A stretch of 16,626 nt of DNA from Terriglobia bacterium (GCA_030040515.1 JASHTO010000298.1:1-16626); one strand, 5' to 3'. Counted from the stretch's first letter, positions 6,254 to 13,774 are shown. A program made the numbers and translations. Notes: a model not told the origin generated them from the sequence alone.

Positions 6254-6262
6254 GTGGCAAGT

Positions 6263-6844
6263 ATGGCCATAGGGTCTGACCTGGAGTTGATGCTGCGCGT
6301 CCGTGCCGGGGATGCGGCATCTTTTGAGGCGCTTCTGCGCCGCTACCGTCTCCCCATGGTCAATTTCTTCCGCCGCATGGTGCGCGATCAGGCGTTGGCG
6401 GAGGATTTGGCCCAGGAAGTATTCCTGCGGATTTACAAATCACGTGAACGCTATCAGCCTGAGGCGCGCTTCACGACCTGGCTGTACCGAATTGCCACCA
6501 ATCTTGCGCTCAATGCGATTCGGGACCGCAAAGATGAGGTTTGCGACGTGACGAGTGACGAATCGGGCGCCGGCACGATTCTGGATCGGTTCGTCGATCC
6601 CCAGCCGACGGTGGAACAAAGGCTGATCCAGGGGGACCGCGAACGCATGATCCGGCAGGCAGTTGAGGGCCTGCCGGACAATCAGCGAATGGCCGTGATC
6701 CTGCACAAGTACCAGGACGTGGATTACCGCCAGATCGCGGGAATTTTGGGCGTCTCGGAAAGCGCCGTAAAATCACTACTCTTTCGAGCCTACGAAACGC
6801 TGCGAGTGCGCCTGGAGCCGTTGCTCCGGGAGGGTGAGATATGA
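6263..6844 (+). CDS. ECF-type RNA polymerase sigma factor
   Basis: This 193-residue sigma-70 family member has regions 2 and 4 only. Region 2 (about 15-85) contains FEALLRRYRLPMVNFFRRMV, then AEDLAQEVFLRIY and TWLYRIATNLALNAIRD, the core-binding and -10 recognition helices. Region 4 (about 135-187) contains LPDNQRMAVILHKYQDVDY and the helix-turn-helix IAGILGVSESAVKSLLFRA. The start chosen is ATG 6263, because the in-frame GTG at 6254 abuts a perfect -10. The stop TGA overlaps the next gene's ATG (ATGA at 6841-6844), so the sigma factor and its membrane partner are translationally coupled. The promoters it controls are not identifiable here. Confidence 0.95.
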   Translation: MAIGSDLELMLRVRAGDAASFEALLRRYRLPMVNFFRRMVRDQALAEDLAQEVFLRIYKSRERYQPEARFTTWLYRIATNLALNAIRDRKDEVCDVTSDESGAGTILDRFVDPQPTVEQRLIQGDRERMIRQAVEGLPDNQRMAVILHKYQDVDYRQIAGILGVSESAVKSLLFRAYETLRVRLEPLLREGEI

Positions 6845-7440
6845 ATTGTCTTGATGCCGAAACTTTGAGTCGCTATGCTTACCGCCTTACGGATGAATCT
6901 GAGGATTCCCAGGTGCGGGCGCACTTGGGGGAATGCCCCCGCTGCCGCGGGCTTGTGGAACAGCACGAACGGCTGGATGCCGTGCTGGACGAATGGAAGT
7001 CTGCGGATCCGACGCCGGGCTTTGATGCCCGCATGCGTCAGGCTGTGGAGGCCGCGCAGGCTCGGCGAGAGCGCTGGGGTTTGTGGGGGCTCGGTTGGGC
7101 TCGTGTGTTGGCGGCGGCTTCTGTGATGGTATTGGTTGCTGCGGGAACCGTTTGGCTGACGCAACGCCACTATCGCAATGCTCATCCCATGGAGGTGGCT
7201 GCGCGGCAACCCCAGCAGGCGCCCGCGCAGCGGATCTCCGCGCCGTCCGCGAAGGTTCAAAAACCGGACTTGACGGCCCACGCGGACAGGCGGCCGGCGG
7301 AGATTGCTCACCTTGGTGCAGCGGCGAGCGACCTCTCAAGTGATGAGCAGGATGGCCTGGGGATCGAAGACTATGAGGTGGCCGCGAATTTCGATCTACT
7401 CTCGGAAATGCCCAAAACGGAACCACGGAGTGGCAACTGA
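6841..7440 (+). CDS. Zinc-finger membrane anti-sigma factor
   Basis: This 199-residue single-pass membrane protein carries an N-terminal zinc-binding anti-sigma motif, H28-x3-C32-x2-C35 (HLGECPRC), with C3 as a possible further ligand. One membrane helix lies at about 87-106 (VLAAASVMVLVAAGTVWL). The periplasmic part of ~90 residues is rich in Ala, Gln and Pro and shows no recognisable domain. The topology (cytoplasmic zinc finger, membrane anchor, periplasmic tail) and the ATGA overlap with the sigma gene indicate that it sequesters the upstream sigma factor at the membrane. Downstream it overlaps the DUF3106 gene by about 11 bp. Confidence 0.88.
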   Translation: MNCLDAETLSRYAYRLTDESEDSQVRAHLGECPRCRGLVEQHERLDAVLDEWKSADPTPGFDARMRQAVEAAQARRERWGLWGLGWARVLAAASVMVLVAAGTVWLTQRHYRNAHPMEVAARQPQQAPAQRISAPSAKVQKPDLTAHADRRPAEIAHLGAAASDLSSDEQDGLGIEDYEVAANFDLLSEMPKTEPRSGN

Positions 7441-8110
7441 TTCTGTGGCGCGGGTTTTGTGTTCCCCAGGGCGGAGTTTAAAGTTGTGCGGCGGCCCGAT
7501 TCAAGTCCTGCTGCTCTCCCTGATATTTTTGCCCTCTCAAATGCCGGCGCGCGGCGGTGAGAAGCAGGGATCAAAGTCTCCCGATGAGGCACGGTCGGCG
7601 GCTCCTCCGGGGGGCGCGAAAGAAGAGAATGGACGGGCCGAAAGGAACCAGCAGAAGCCGCCCCGCCCCGGCGCCGTCTTTCGCCGTTTGCGCGAACTGC
7701 CTCCTGAAGAGCAACGGCGCATCATGGCGAATAATCCCCAGTTTCAACGCCTCTCGCCCGAGGACCAGCAACTGGTTCGCCAGCGCTTGCGCGAATGGAA
7801 CGCCAAGACTCCGCAAGAGAAGGAGACCATTCGCGACCGCGAAGAGATTTTGCAGTCGCTTTCTCCCAACCAGCGGCAAAACGCCCGCACACTCTTCTTT
7901 GAGTACCGCGAGTTGCCTCCCGGTCGTCGTCAGGCCATGAAGGTAGCTTTCCGCCATCTACGCGACCTGCCTCCCGACCAGCGGCGCGGGTTCCTCGACA
8001 GCCAGCGCGTGCGTGAGCAGTTCTCACCCCATGAGCGCGAAATTCTGGAAGGGTTGAACAAGCTTCTGCCCAATTCCGGCTCGGACCCGCACGGCGATCC
8101 CAACGAATAG
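7430..8110 (+). CDS. Exported DUF3106-domain protein
   Basis: This protein has about 226 residues when started at GTG 7430. The frame is open further upstream (to 7304), but that part overlaps the anti-sigma gene and looks artificial. The N-terminus has a basic then hydrophobic stretch (PIQVLLLSLIFLPS) consistent with a signal peptide. A charged linker follows, then repeated LPPEEQRRIM / LSPEDQQLVRQRLREW / LSPNQRQNARTLF / LPPGRRQAMKVAFRHL units of about 20-25 residues, the hallmark of DUF3106. The family has no established biochemical role. Its position as third gene of a sigma/anti-sigma operon suggests a periplasmic partner of the anti-sigma, but that is inference. The exact start is uncertain. 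Confidence 0.85.
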   Translation: MATDSVARVLCSPGRSLKLCGGPIQVLLLSLIFLPSQMPARGGEKQGSKSPDEARSAAPPGGAKEENGRAERNQQKPPRPGAVFRRLRELPPEEQRRIMANNPQFQRLSPEDQQLVRQRLREWNAKTPQEKETIRDREEILQSLSPNQRQNARTLFFEYRELPPGRRQAMKVAFRHLRDLPPDQRRGFLDSQRVREQFSPHEREILEGLNKLLPNSGSDPHGDPNE

Positions 8111-8231
8111 AGTCTTGTGCTTAAGGGTAGAGCGCGCGCGACAGAATCTCGGTGCGCGGCTCGCCACCTGCGGGCAAGCAGGCGCTCGCGCAGATGTTCG
8201 GCGGCGCCCATCGAGGGTCCCCAGGAGTCCT

Positions 8232-9023
8232 TCAGTTCATCGTCGGCGGCGCGGGAATGGTCACTTGGCCGGTGGCTGCCCATTCGGTGCCGCGCACCAG
8301 TGTCATTTGAAATCCGAGGCTCTGCATCGCCTTCACATCGTGGCCGAGGGCGGTTTGAAACACCCTACCTTTTCCATAGGAGAGCGTCCAGATGAGCGGC
8401 TCATCTTTTCCCGAACCGCAACCCTTCCCATTCCTTCCGCAATTGTGCGGGTCATCATAGGCCGTGGCAAGGATATGAATATTGGGTTGCAGGGTCAGCC
8501 CATGATAAAGCTCGTCCGTCTCCGTAAAGGTGGGGGACAAGCCTTTGGTGATGGGGCTGTCCAAATCCACGAATTTCACGGTGTAGGTGTGATAAGGAGA
8601 ATGGCTGGCGTTCTCGCGCCATGTACCGCCAATCATTTTGTCGTACTTTTCCCAACCCCAGAAAGCGTTGTTGGCGGCGTGGTAGCTTACCAAACCCTTT
8701 CCCTTGCGCACAAAGTCGAGCATGGCGTTGCGCGCTTTTTCATCCCACCAGGGGCCGGCCGTCAGCTTCATATCGTTGTAATTGAGCAGCAGAACGTCGT
8801 AGGGCGCAAAAGTCAGTGAGGTGTTGCCGCGCACTTCCTCGTTCACGCGCACTTCGAATCGCCCTGTCTGCTCCAAAATGGCGCGGAGTTCCGGCGTAGT
8901 CTCCCTCCATTTGTGGTTGTTCACTCCGGTAAGAATCAGAACCTTCACTTTCGGCGGTGCCTGTGCTGCCAGCGAACCAGCGGTGAAAATGATGGCCAAA
9001 GCCATCAAGCAAAATCGTGACAT
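8232..9023 (-). CDS. Exported ThuA-domain protein
   Basis: This 263-residue protein has a signal peptide (MSRFCLMALAIIFTAGSLAAQA, cleavage near 20-22). The rest is one ThuA-like domain of the glutamine-amidotransferase fold. Supporting segments are VKVLILTGVNNHKW at the start, YDVLLLNYND, the central VSYHAANNAFWGWEKYDKMI followed by GGTW, and GRVFQTALGHD near the end. The family is named after a trehalose-utilisation gene, but most members are uncharacterised and are often found with sugar or glycan degradation genes. There is no such context here. The start ATG 9023 has GGGAGGG upstream and a TATACT hexamer (9052-9047) as a weak -10. It is convergent with the DUF3106 gene. Confidence 0.9.
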   Translation of the reverse strand: MSRFCLMALAIIFTAGSLAAQAPPKVKVLILTGVNNHKWRETTPELRAILEQTGRFEVRVNEEVRGNTSLTFAPYDVLLLNYNDMKLTAGPWWDEKARNAMLDFVRKGKGLVSYHAANNAFWGWEKYDKMIGGTWRENASHSPYHTYTVKFVDLDSPITKGLSPTFTETDELYHGLTLQPNIHILATAYDDPHNCGRNGKGCGSGKDEPLIWTLSYGKGRVFQTALGHDVKAMQSLGFQMTLVRGTEWAATGQVTIPAPPTMN

Positions 9024-9117
9024 GATGAAAAACCCTCCCGGAAAAAAGTATATACGCCAAAGCTCACTCGCGGGTTTAGTATCCTACCATCTTCTGAGCT
9101 TCGCGTCGGGGGAGGTT

Positions 9118-9244
9118 CATTCCGTGCGTAATGGGTCAGTTTCAAATATCGGAGTGGGGGCACCCCTTGCGGGTGCCCTCGGTTTAAGGGCAGGGACGAG
9201 CCCTGCCCCTACGGAATTTCAAACTGACCCACTGCCATTCCGTG
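9118..9244. mobile_element. MITE-like element with inverted ends and 9-bp flanking direct repeat
   Basis: The direct repeat CATTCCGTG occurs at 9118-9126 and 9236-9244. Between them is a 109-bp segment with near-perfect terminal inverted repeats, TGGGTCAGTTTCAAAT (9132-9147) and ATTTCAAACTGACCCA (9216-9231), one mismatch. The interior carries two 8-bp stem-loops with 5-base loops, at 9158-9178 (GGGCACCC) and 9188-9208 (GGGCAGGG). There is no coding capacity. Inverted ends plus an apparent target duplication suggest a non-autonomous transposon moved by a transposase encoded elsewhere. It lies upstream of thuA, between thuA and the Kelch gene. Confidence 0.6.
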
Positions 9245-9319
9245 TCTTACAAGCCGGGAATCGGTGCGGTGCAAACCGTTCCGTGCGGAAGTTCGGACGG
9301 CTTGAATCCTTGGAACTCC

Positions 9320-9655
9320 CTAAAACACATACGCGTTACTGACCCACCCCACCGAGTATTCCTCTCCGCCGGCGATCAGCACCAATCCATTGTTCAGCAG
9401 CGTCGCAGTATGATATGGGCGCGCGGCGGTCATGCTTCCAGTGAGCGTGAAAGTGCCGGTGGCGGGATTGTAGATCGCTGCGCTGCTCAATATCGTGCTG
9501 GTACCGGTGCCGCCCGTCATCAGCACCATGCCGTTGTTCAAGAGGGTCGCCGTGTGACCGGTGCGCGCGGAGTTCAGGCTGCCGGTAAGGGAGAAGGTGC
9601 CGGTGGCGGGATTGTAAAGCTCCGCGCTGGCAAGGATTTCGTTGTCAAGGCCAGA
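9320..9655 (-). pseudogene. Out-of-frame C-terminal part of the Kelch-repeat protein
   Basis: This stretch continues the Kelch protein in another frame: SGLDNEILASAELYNPATG, then TATLLNNGMVLMTGG, TATLLNNGLVLIAGG and a final NAYVF. It encodes the end of repeat 3, all of repeat 4 and the shortened repeat 5. It joins the upstream frame if one G is added to the G6 run at 9661-9656. A start inside it (an ATG at 9541) would give a 73-residue fragment, which is unlikely to be a separate gene. Confidence 0.75.
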
Positions 9656-10025
9656 CCCCCCGTGATCAGCACCAAGCCGTTGTTCAGGAGGGTCGCGGTG
9701 TGGTAGTAGCGCGCAACATTCAGGTTGCCGGTAAGGGAGAAGCTGCCCGTCACGGGATTATAGAGTTCCGCGGAATCGACCGCGGTATTAGCATCCTCGC
9801 CGCCCGCCATCAGCACCATGTCGTTGTTGAGCAGCGTCGCCGTGAACGCAAAGCGCGCGAAGTTCAGACTGCCGGTTGCCGTGAAGGTTCCAGTGCCCGG
9901 GTTGTACAGCTCCGCGCTAGCCAGGGGAGTGGTGTTAAAGCCCCCGGCGATCAGCACCATGCCATTGTTCAGTAGCGTGGCGGTGGCAGACATGCGCGAA
10001 GTGTTCAGACTCCCGGTGTTAGAGA
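9320..10025 (-). repeat. Tandem Kelch-coding repeat, five units of 141-147 bp
   Basis: The landmark TGTTCA (or TGTTGA) on the plus strand occurs at 9391, 9535, 9681, 9825 and 9966, so the spacings are 144, 146, 144 and 141. Three are multiples of three. The 146-bp unit is the one that contains the G6/C6 run and is one base short of 147. The units are close in DNA sequence, which makes recombination and copy-number change possible. Confidence 0.8.
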
Positions 10026-11043
10026 AGCCGACGGCCGGACCTGTTACGGTGAGCGTGGTCGAGCCGCTTAGCACGCCCGGTGAGGAAACCACGATGGGCG
10101 GCGCGCTGACGGTGACGCTGCCTGCCTCCGCAACCGGCGGGCTGCTCACTGAGGCGTAGCCGGCGGTGATTACCGTGCTGCCGGCGACCACTCCTGTTGC
10201 CAAGCCTGCGCCATTAATCGTACCGATGGTGGGCGAGGACGAACCCCAGCCTACCGAGGACGTCAAATTCACCGAAGTGCCGTCGCTGTAGACACCGGTT
10301 GCGGTGAATTGCTGCGTGCCGCCCGCGCTGATGGAGGAGTTCGCCGGCGACACGACGATCGACACCAGGCCAATGGCGCTGCCCGAACTGCTCACGGGGG
10401 CCAGAGTGGCCGGTAACAGTCCACTGCCGGCGCTCACTCCGGGTCTGGCCGGCCGGGGCGCCAGCTCTCTGTCGGAGACCGTTGCGCCTGAGGTATTTTC
10501 GGTGTTTTGTTGATTGGAAGCTGTGCCGTTTGCACTCGCATCCTCAACCACTCCGCCGGCAGCGGCGAGATCGATGGAAGCTACACCCGTTCCCACCAAT
10601 GAAAACGTTCGCGGCGATGCCGGCGAGTCATCCCTAATCGTGAGCATCGCGGTGCGCAGGCCTGCCATCGAGGGAGTGAACGTCACGGTGATTGTGCAGC
10701 TTTTGCCTGCCTCGAGGGTGCGGGGACTTTGTGGGCAATCTCCCCTCGCTGCGAAATCCGCCGCAGCATCGCCGCTGATTCTGATGCTCCGGACGGCGAA
10801 TGGTGCTTTGAGTGAATTCCTGAAGGTTGCGCCCATCCCTGCGCTGGGCTGATTCAAGGGCTGATTGCCAAATGAAATCGTTGATGGAGAAATGGGCTCC
10901 TGCGCCCGGGCCGAAGGAGCCGGAACGAGCAGGGCAGCGAGAAGCGTAGCAATCGCCCAAAGCCGCCAACCTTCGGGCCTTCGCGGCCGGCGGATAAGTT
11001 TATAGATATGCACTGCAATAAGATGGCAGGCCGGTGCGCTCAT
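9574..11043 (-). CDS. Secreted choice-of-anchor / Ig-like / Kelch-repeat protein, frameshifted
   Basis: As read, this is 489 residues; the unbroken gene would be about 574, ending at 9320. The start ATG 11043 has GAGGAGGG upstream. The N-terminus is a long signal sequence with a hydrophobic core at about 28-42 and ARAQ cleavage near 48. Residues 50-154 form an Ig-like domain of the choice-of-anchor D/ASPM-SPD-2 type (STISFGNQ, then CTITVTFTP). Residues 226-313 resemble a bacterial Ig-like group 2 domain (FTATGVYSDGTSVNLTSSV). Five Kelch-like units follow from about 343, each with TATLLNNGMVLIAGG and AELYNPGTGTF. The likely role is a surface or secreted adhesion or carbohydrate-binding protein. 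At the G6 run (9661-9656) one base is missing, and the last 26 residues (from LALTTKS) are non-homologous. Confidence 0.88.
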   Translation of the reverse strand: MSAPACHLIAVHIYKLIRRPRRPEGWRLWAIATLLAALLVPAPSARAQEPISPSTISFGNQPLNQPSAGMGATFRNSLKAPFAVRSIRISGDAAADFAARGDCPQSPRTLEAGKSCTITVTFTPSMAGLRTAMLTIRDDSPASPRTFSLVGTGVASIDLAAAGGVVEDASANGTASNQQNTENTSGATVSDRELAPRPARPGVSAGSGLLPATLAPVSSSGSAIGLVSIVVSPANSSISAGGTQQFTATGVYSDGTSVNLTSSVGWGSSSPTIGTINGAGLATGVVAGSTVITAGYASVSSPPVAEAGSVTVSAPPIVVSSPGVLSGSTTLTVTGPAVGFSNTGSLNTSRMSATATLLNNGMVLIAGGFNTTPLASAELYNPGTGTFTATGSLNFARFAFTATLLNNDMVLMAGGEDANTAVDSAELYNPVTGSFSLTGNLNVARYYHTATLLNNGLVLITGGLALTTKSLPARSFTIPPPAPSPLPAA

Positions 11044-11073
11044 GGGGATACCCTCCTCGTGGGCTTTTGCGGA

Positions 11074-11110
11074 TTTGCAGAGAATACCGAAGATATTCAG
11101 AGCGAGTCAA
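11074..11110 (-). promoter_or_regulatory. Promoter of the Kelch-repeat gene
   Basis: The -35 TTGACT (11110-11105) and -10 TATTCT (11086-11081) are separated by 18 bp. The start of transcription is expected near 11074, leaving a 31-base leader that holds the Shine-Dalgarno GAGGAGGG. This conventional layout contrasts with the leaderless regulators in the window. Confidence 0.5.
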
Positions 11111-11584
11111 AACCATGACGGCCAAATCCGTTGGGAGATCCCCGGCTTTGCTGGGGTGGCAGTCGGGGTTTGGACAGGTCCGGGAATCAACAAGTCGTGG
11201 GCTTTAATCGTTTCAAACGGACCCCTCATCCCAACTCCCCTCCCCCTCTTCCCTCTCCCCAGGGAAGAGGGGAGAAGGGGTGATAGGGTGAGGGGTTTCT
11301 TTCTGGCGGTCAGGCCCCTTTGAGGGGCCAGCCACCGCAAAGCCTCCGGCTTTGCCGGAGGATGATCACTGAAGATAGCGCCTTTGGTCCAAACAGGTTC
11401 GCACACTTTAAATCGGTTGGTGCTAAAATGCGCTCCCGGTTGCGAGGTTCGTAGATCATCATACTCAGCGACATAACTTGAAGCGGCGGTCTCCGCTCCG
11501 TCGTCGGCGAGAAGAGACCGCAGCTATAGTTGATTACGCAAGCCTTTGCGTCGCTCCGTATAGAATTGAAGGGGGGCTCCAAGA
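11111..11584. other. Intergenic region upstream of the PQQ dehydrogenase gene
   Basis: No gene is supported here. The left half holds the hairpin repeats at 11221-11361. Further right is an extended -10-like TGCTAAAAT (11421-11429), a possible promoter for the dehydrogenase with a leader of about 150 bases. Two more structures follow: inverted arms GCGGTCTC (11486-11493) and GAGACCGC (11514-11521), and ACGCAA/TTGCGT (11536-11541, 11546-11551). A TATAGT at 11525-11530 is an alternative -10. No -35 stands out. Confidence 0.5.
11221..11361. repeat. Hairpin repeat cluster (three stem-loops)
   Basis: The outer arms ACCCCTCA (11221-11228) and TGAGGGGT (11289-11296) flank a 12-bp stem, CCCCTCTTCCCT (11243-11254) with AGGGAAGAGGGG (11261-11272). 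Just downstream are a 7-bp stem GGCCCCT/AGGGGCC (11313-11319, 11323-11329) and an 8-bp stem CCTCCGGC/GCCGGAGG (11343-11350, 11354-11361), each with a 3-base loop. The first part is strongly strand-asymmetric (C/T then G/A). There is no coding capacity. It may be two adjacent repeat elements. Confidence 0.75.
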
Positions 11585-13729
11585 GTGTCAGACGAGCGTG
11601 TAGTTACAAGGAAATACATGGCCATAACGGCCGGGGCGATATTTCTGCTTCTCCTATTCAGCCATTCCCTCTTTCTGCGCGCGCAAGAGGAAAGTACAAC
11701 GCAGCCGGCTGGTGAAGTGAACGAATGGCCGGTTTATGGCGGCTCTCCGCTGGACATGCGGTATTCCCCCCTCGCGCAAATCAATCGTGATAACGTCCAG
11801 CAACTCCAAGTGGCCTGGACCTACGACTCCGGCGAGTCGGGAGGTCTGGAAACCAGCCCCCTCGAGGTCGAGGGGGTGGTGTACGCCTACACGCCTACGC
11901 AAAAGGTGATTGCCCTGGATGCTGCAACCGGCAAGCTTCTGTGGAAGTTTGACTCCGGGATCGTGGGGCGCCAGCCGGATCGGGGGCTGGCCACCTGGAG
12001 CGATGGGCAACACCGCCGCATTCTGGCGGGGATTATGAATTACGTTTATGCCCTCGACGCGCGCACGGGGAAGCCTATTCCCTCGTTCGGCCATAATGGC
12101 CGCGTGGACCTGCGTGAGGGCCTGGGCCGCGATCCTCACTCGCTGTTCATCGCACTCACCAGCCCCGGCATCGTCTACAAAGATTTGTTGATTGTCGGCG
12201 GCCGGGAGCCCGAATCGTTGCCCTGTGCTCCGGGTGACATTCGCGCCTACGCCGTGCGCACCGGCAAGCTGCGCTGGTCATTTCACACGATTCCTCATCC
12301 CGGTGAGTTCGGCTATGACACCTGGCCGCCCGACGCCTGGACCTACAGCGGCGCCGCCAACAATTGGGCGGGCATGGCGCTGGATCCTCAGCGCGGCATC
12401 GTCTATGTACCCACCGGCTCCGCGGCGGCAGACTTTTACGGCGCCAATCGCCTGGGTGACGACCTGTTTGCCAATTGCCTGCTGGCCCTCGATGCCGCAA
12501 CCGGAAAGCGCATTTGGCACTTTCAAGGCGTCCACCACGATCTTTGGGATCGCGACTTCCCATCCCCACCCGTTTTGGTTACGGTTTATCGCCATGGGAA
12601 ACCGGTTGACGCTGTGGCCCAAACCTCCAAACAAGGCTTTGTCTTCTTGTTTGACCGCACGAACGGAAAGCCGCTGTTTCCCATTGAGGATCGAGCCTAT
12701 CCTCCGAGCCCGGCGGAAGGAGAAGTGACCGCGCCCACTCAGCCGCTTCCAACTTTGCCCGCTCCCTACGCGCGCCAGTTGTTTACGGAGGACATGGTGA
12801 CGAACCGAACGCCGGCAGTGCACGCCTGGGCGCTCGAAAAATTCCGCAAAATGCGGAGTGACGGGCAATTCCTGCCTTTCACCGTGGGCCAGGACACCGT
12901 GGTTTTTCCCGGTTACGATGGCGGTGGGGAGTGGGGCGGTCCGGCCGTGGACCCGGAGACCAGAATTCTCTACGTCAACTCGAATGACATCGTCGATACC
13001 GGCGGACTCGAGGAAAACACTTCCCAGGACACCACCGGCCGGCACGTTTATATGAACCAGTGCGCGGTCTGCCATCATGACGATTTGGGGGGCTCGCCTC
13101 CCGATTTTCCGTCGCTCCGGGGCATCGGCTCACGCATGACCCAGCAGCAGATCTCAACCGTCATTCAGCAAGGCCGCGGACGAATGCCTTCGTTCAGCAA
13201 TCTCCCCCCTCAGTACGTCACAGCGCTGGTGCACTTCCTCGTGGGGATCGAGGACAAAAGGAAGCTGCAGCAGGCAGCGGACGAAGGTCCACCCGCAAAA
13301 CTCCGGTTTGCGGGATATGGCAAGTTTCTCGATCCTGACGGCTATCCCGCCGTGGTTCCTCCCTGGGGAACGCTCAACGCCATTAATCTGGACACGGGGG
13401 CATACGTCTGGAAGATACCCTTTGGAGAATATCCCGCACTTGTCGCCCAGGGGATGAAGAATACGGGCACGGAAAATTATGGTGGCCCGGTCGTGACCGC
13501 AGGCGGACTGCTCTTCATCGGCGCCACCAACTTTGACAAAAAATTCCACGCCTTCGACAAGTCCACCGGCAAGCTGCTGTGGGAAACCACCCTGCCCTTC
13601 GCCGGCAATGCCACTCCGGCAACGTATGAAGTAGGCGGACGTCAGTACGTGGTGATTGGCGCGGGAGGAGGCAAAGACCTCACCGCACCTTCCGGCGGGG
13701 TCTACGTTGCCTTCGCGCTTCCACAATAA
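11585..13729 (+). CDS. Exported PQQ-dependent dehydrogenase with inserted cytochrome c domain
   Basis: This is a 714-residue periplasmic quinoprotein. The start GTG 11585 has AAGGGGGG upstream; ATG 11618 is an alternative. A signal sequence (core 12-31, RAQ at 32-34) precedes an eight-bladed propeller: NEWPVYGGSPLDMRYSPL, repeated ALDAATGKLLWKF-type tryptophan-docking motifs, HPGEFGYDTWPPDAW and HHDLWDRDFPSPPVL. A cytochrome c module is inserted at about 485-560, with C493-x2-C496-H497 (CAVCH) and M534 (RMPSF) as probable axial ligand. The propeller then resumes (GTLNAINLDTGAYVWKIPFG). It should oxidise a sugar or alcohol at PQQ and pass electrons through its own haem. The closest described class is the membrane glucose dehydrogenase-like group, but the N-terminal five-helix anchor is missing. 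The substrate is unknown, and no pqq synthesis genes are in the window. Confidence 0.92.
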   Translation: MSDERVVTRKYMAITAGAIFLLLLFSHSLFLRAQEESTTQPAGEVNEWPVYGGSPLDMRYSPLAQINRDNVQQLQVAWTYDSGESGGLETSPLEVEGVVYAYTPTQKVIALDAATGKLLWKFDSGIVGRQPDRGLATWSDGQHRRILAGIMNYVYALDARTGKPIPSFGHNGRVDLREGLGRDPHSLFIALTSPGIVYKDLLIVGGREPESLPCAPGDIRAYAVRTGKLRWSFHTIPHPGEFGYDTWPPDAWTYSGAANNWAGMALDPQRGIVYVPTGSAAADFYGANRLGDDLFANCLLALDAATGKRIWHFQGVHHDLWDRDFPSPPVLVTVYRHGKPVDAVAQTSKQGFVFLFDRTNGKPLFPIEDRAYPPSPAEGEVTAPTQPLPTLPAPYARQLFTEDMVTNRTPAVHAWALEKFRKMRSDGQFLPFTVGQDTVVFPGYDGGGEWGGPAVDPETRILYVNSNDIVDTGGLEENTSQDTTGRHVYMNQCAVCHHDDLGGSPPDFPSLRGIGSRMTQQQISTVIQQGRGRMPSFSNLPPQYVTALVHFLVGIEDKRKLQQAADEGPPAKLRFAGYGKFLDPDGYPAVVPPWGTLNAINLDTGAYVWKIPFGEYPALVAQGMKNTGTENYGGPVVTAGGLLFIGATNFDKKFHAFDKSTGKLLWETTLPFAGNATPATYEVGGRQYVVIGAGGGKDLTAPSGGVYVAFALPQ

Positions 13730-13774
13730 GCTGTCCAGAGCGCCATCAATGAGTGGGCATTACTTCGCACGAGG

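Larger units (their letters stand above)
5682..6262. other. Intergenic region, mostly non-coding
   Basis: There is no convincing long gene in this 580-bp stretch. It holds one small open frame (5826-5957), a palindromic repeat (5964-6048), a stem-loop with 8-bp arms CACAGAGA/TCTCTGTG (6067-6074, 6081-6088), a short dyad (6181-6197) and the sigma-factor -10 (6248-6253). The 82-codon frame at 5924-6172 is made largely of the repeat and is not considered a gene. Confidence 0.7.

Noticed and set aside
7304..7429. Upstream extension of the DUF3106 gene
   Set aside because: The extra 42 codons overlap the anti-sigma gene and would put the signal peptide about 60 residues inside the protein.
8111..8231. 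Possible remnant coding sequence between the DUF3106 and thuA genes
   Set aside because: Short frames exist on the minus strand just after the thuA stop, but none shows a start, ribosome-binding site or recognisable motif.
8115..8819. 234-codon plus-strand open frame
   Set aside because: Antisense to the ThuA-domain gene, which has a signal peptide, a ribosome-binding site and family motifs.
9320..10025. CRISPR-like regular spacing
   Set aside because: The ~144-bp period is that of protein-coding Kelch units, with degenerate copies and no short repeats with unique spacers.
12278..13078. 266-codon minus-strand open frame
   Set aside because: Antisense to the PQQ dehydrogenase propeller, with no recognisable motif or ribosome-binding site.
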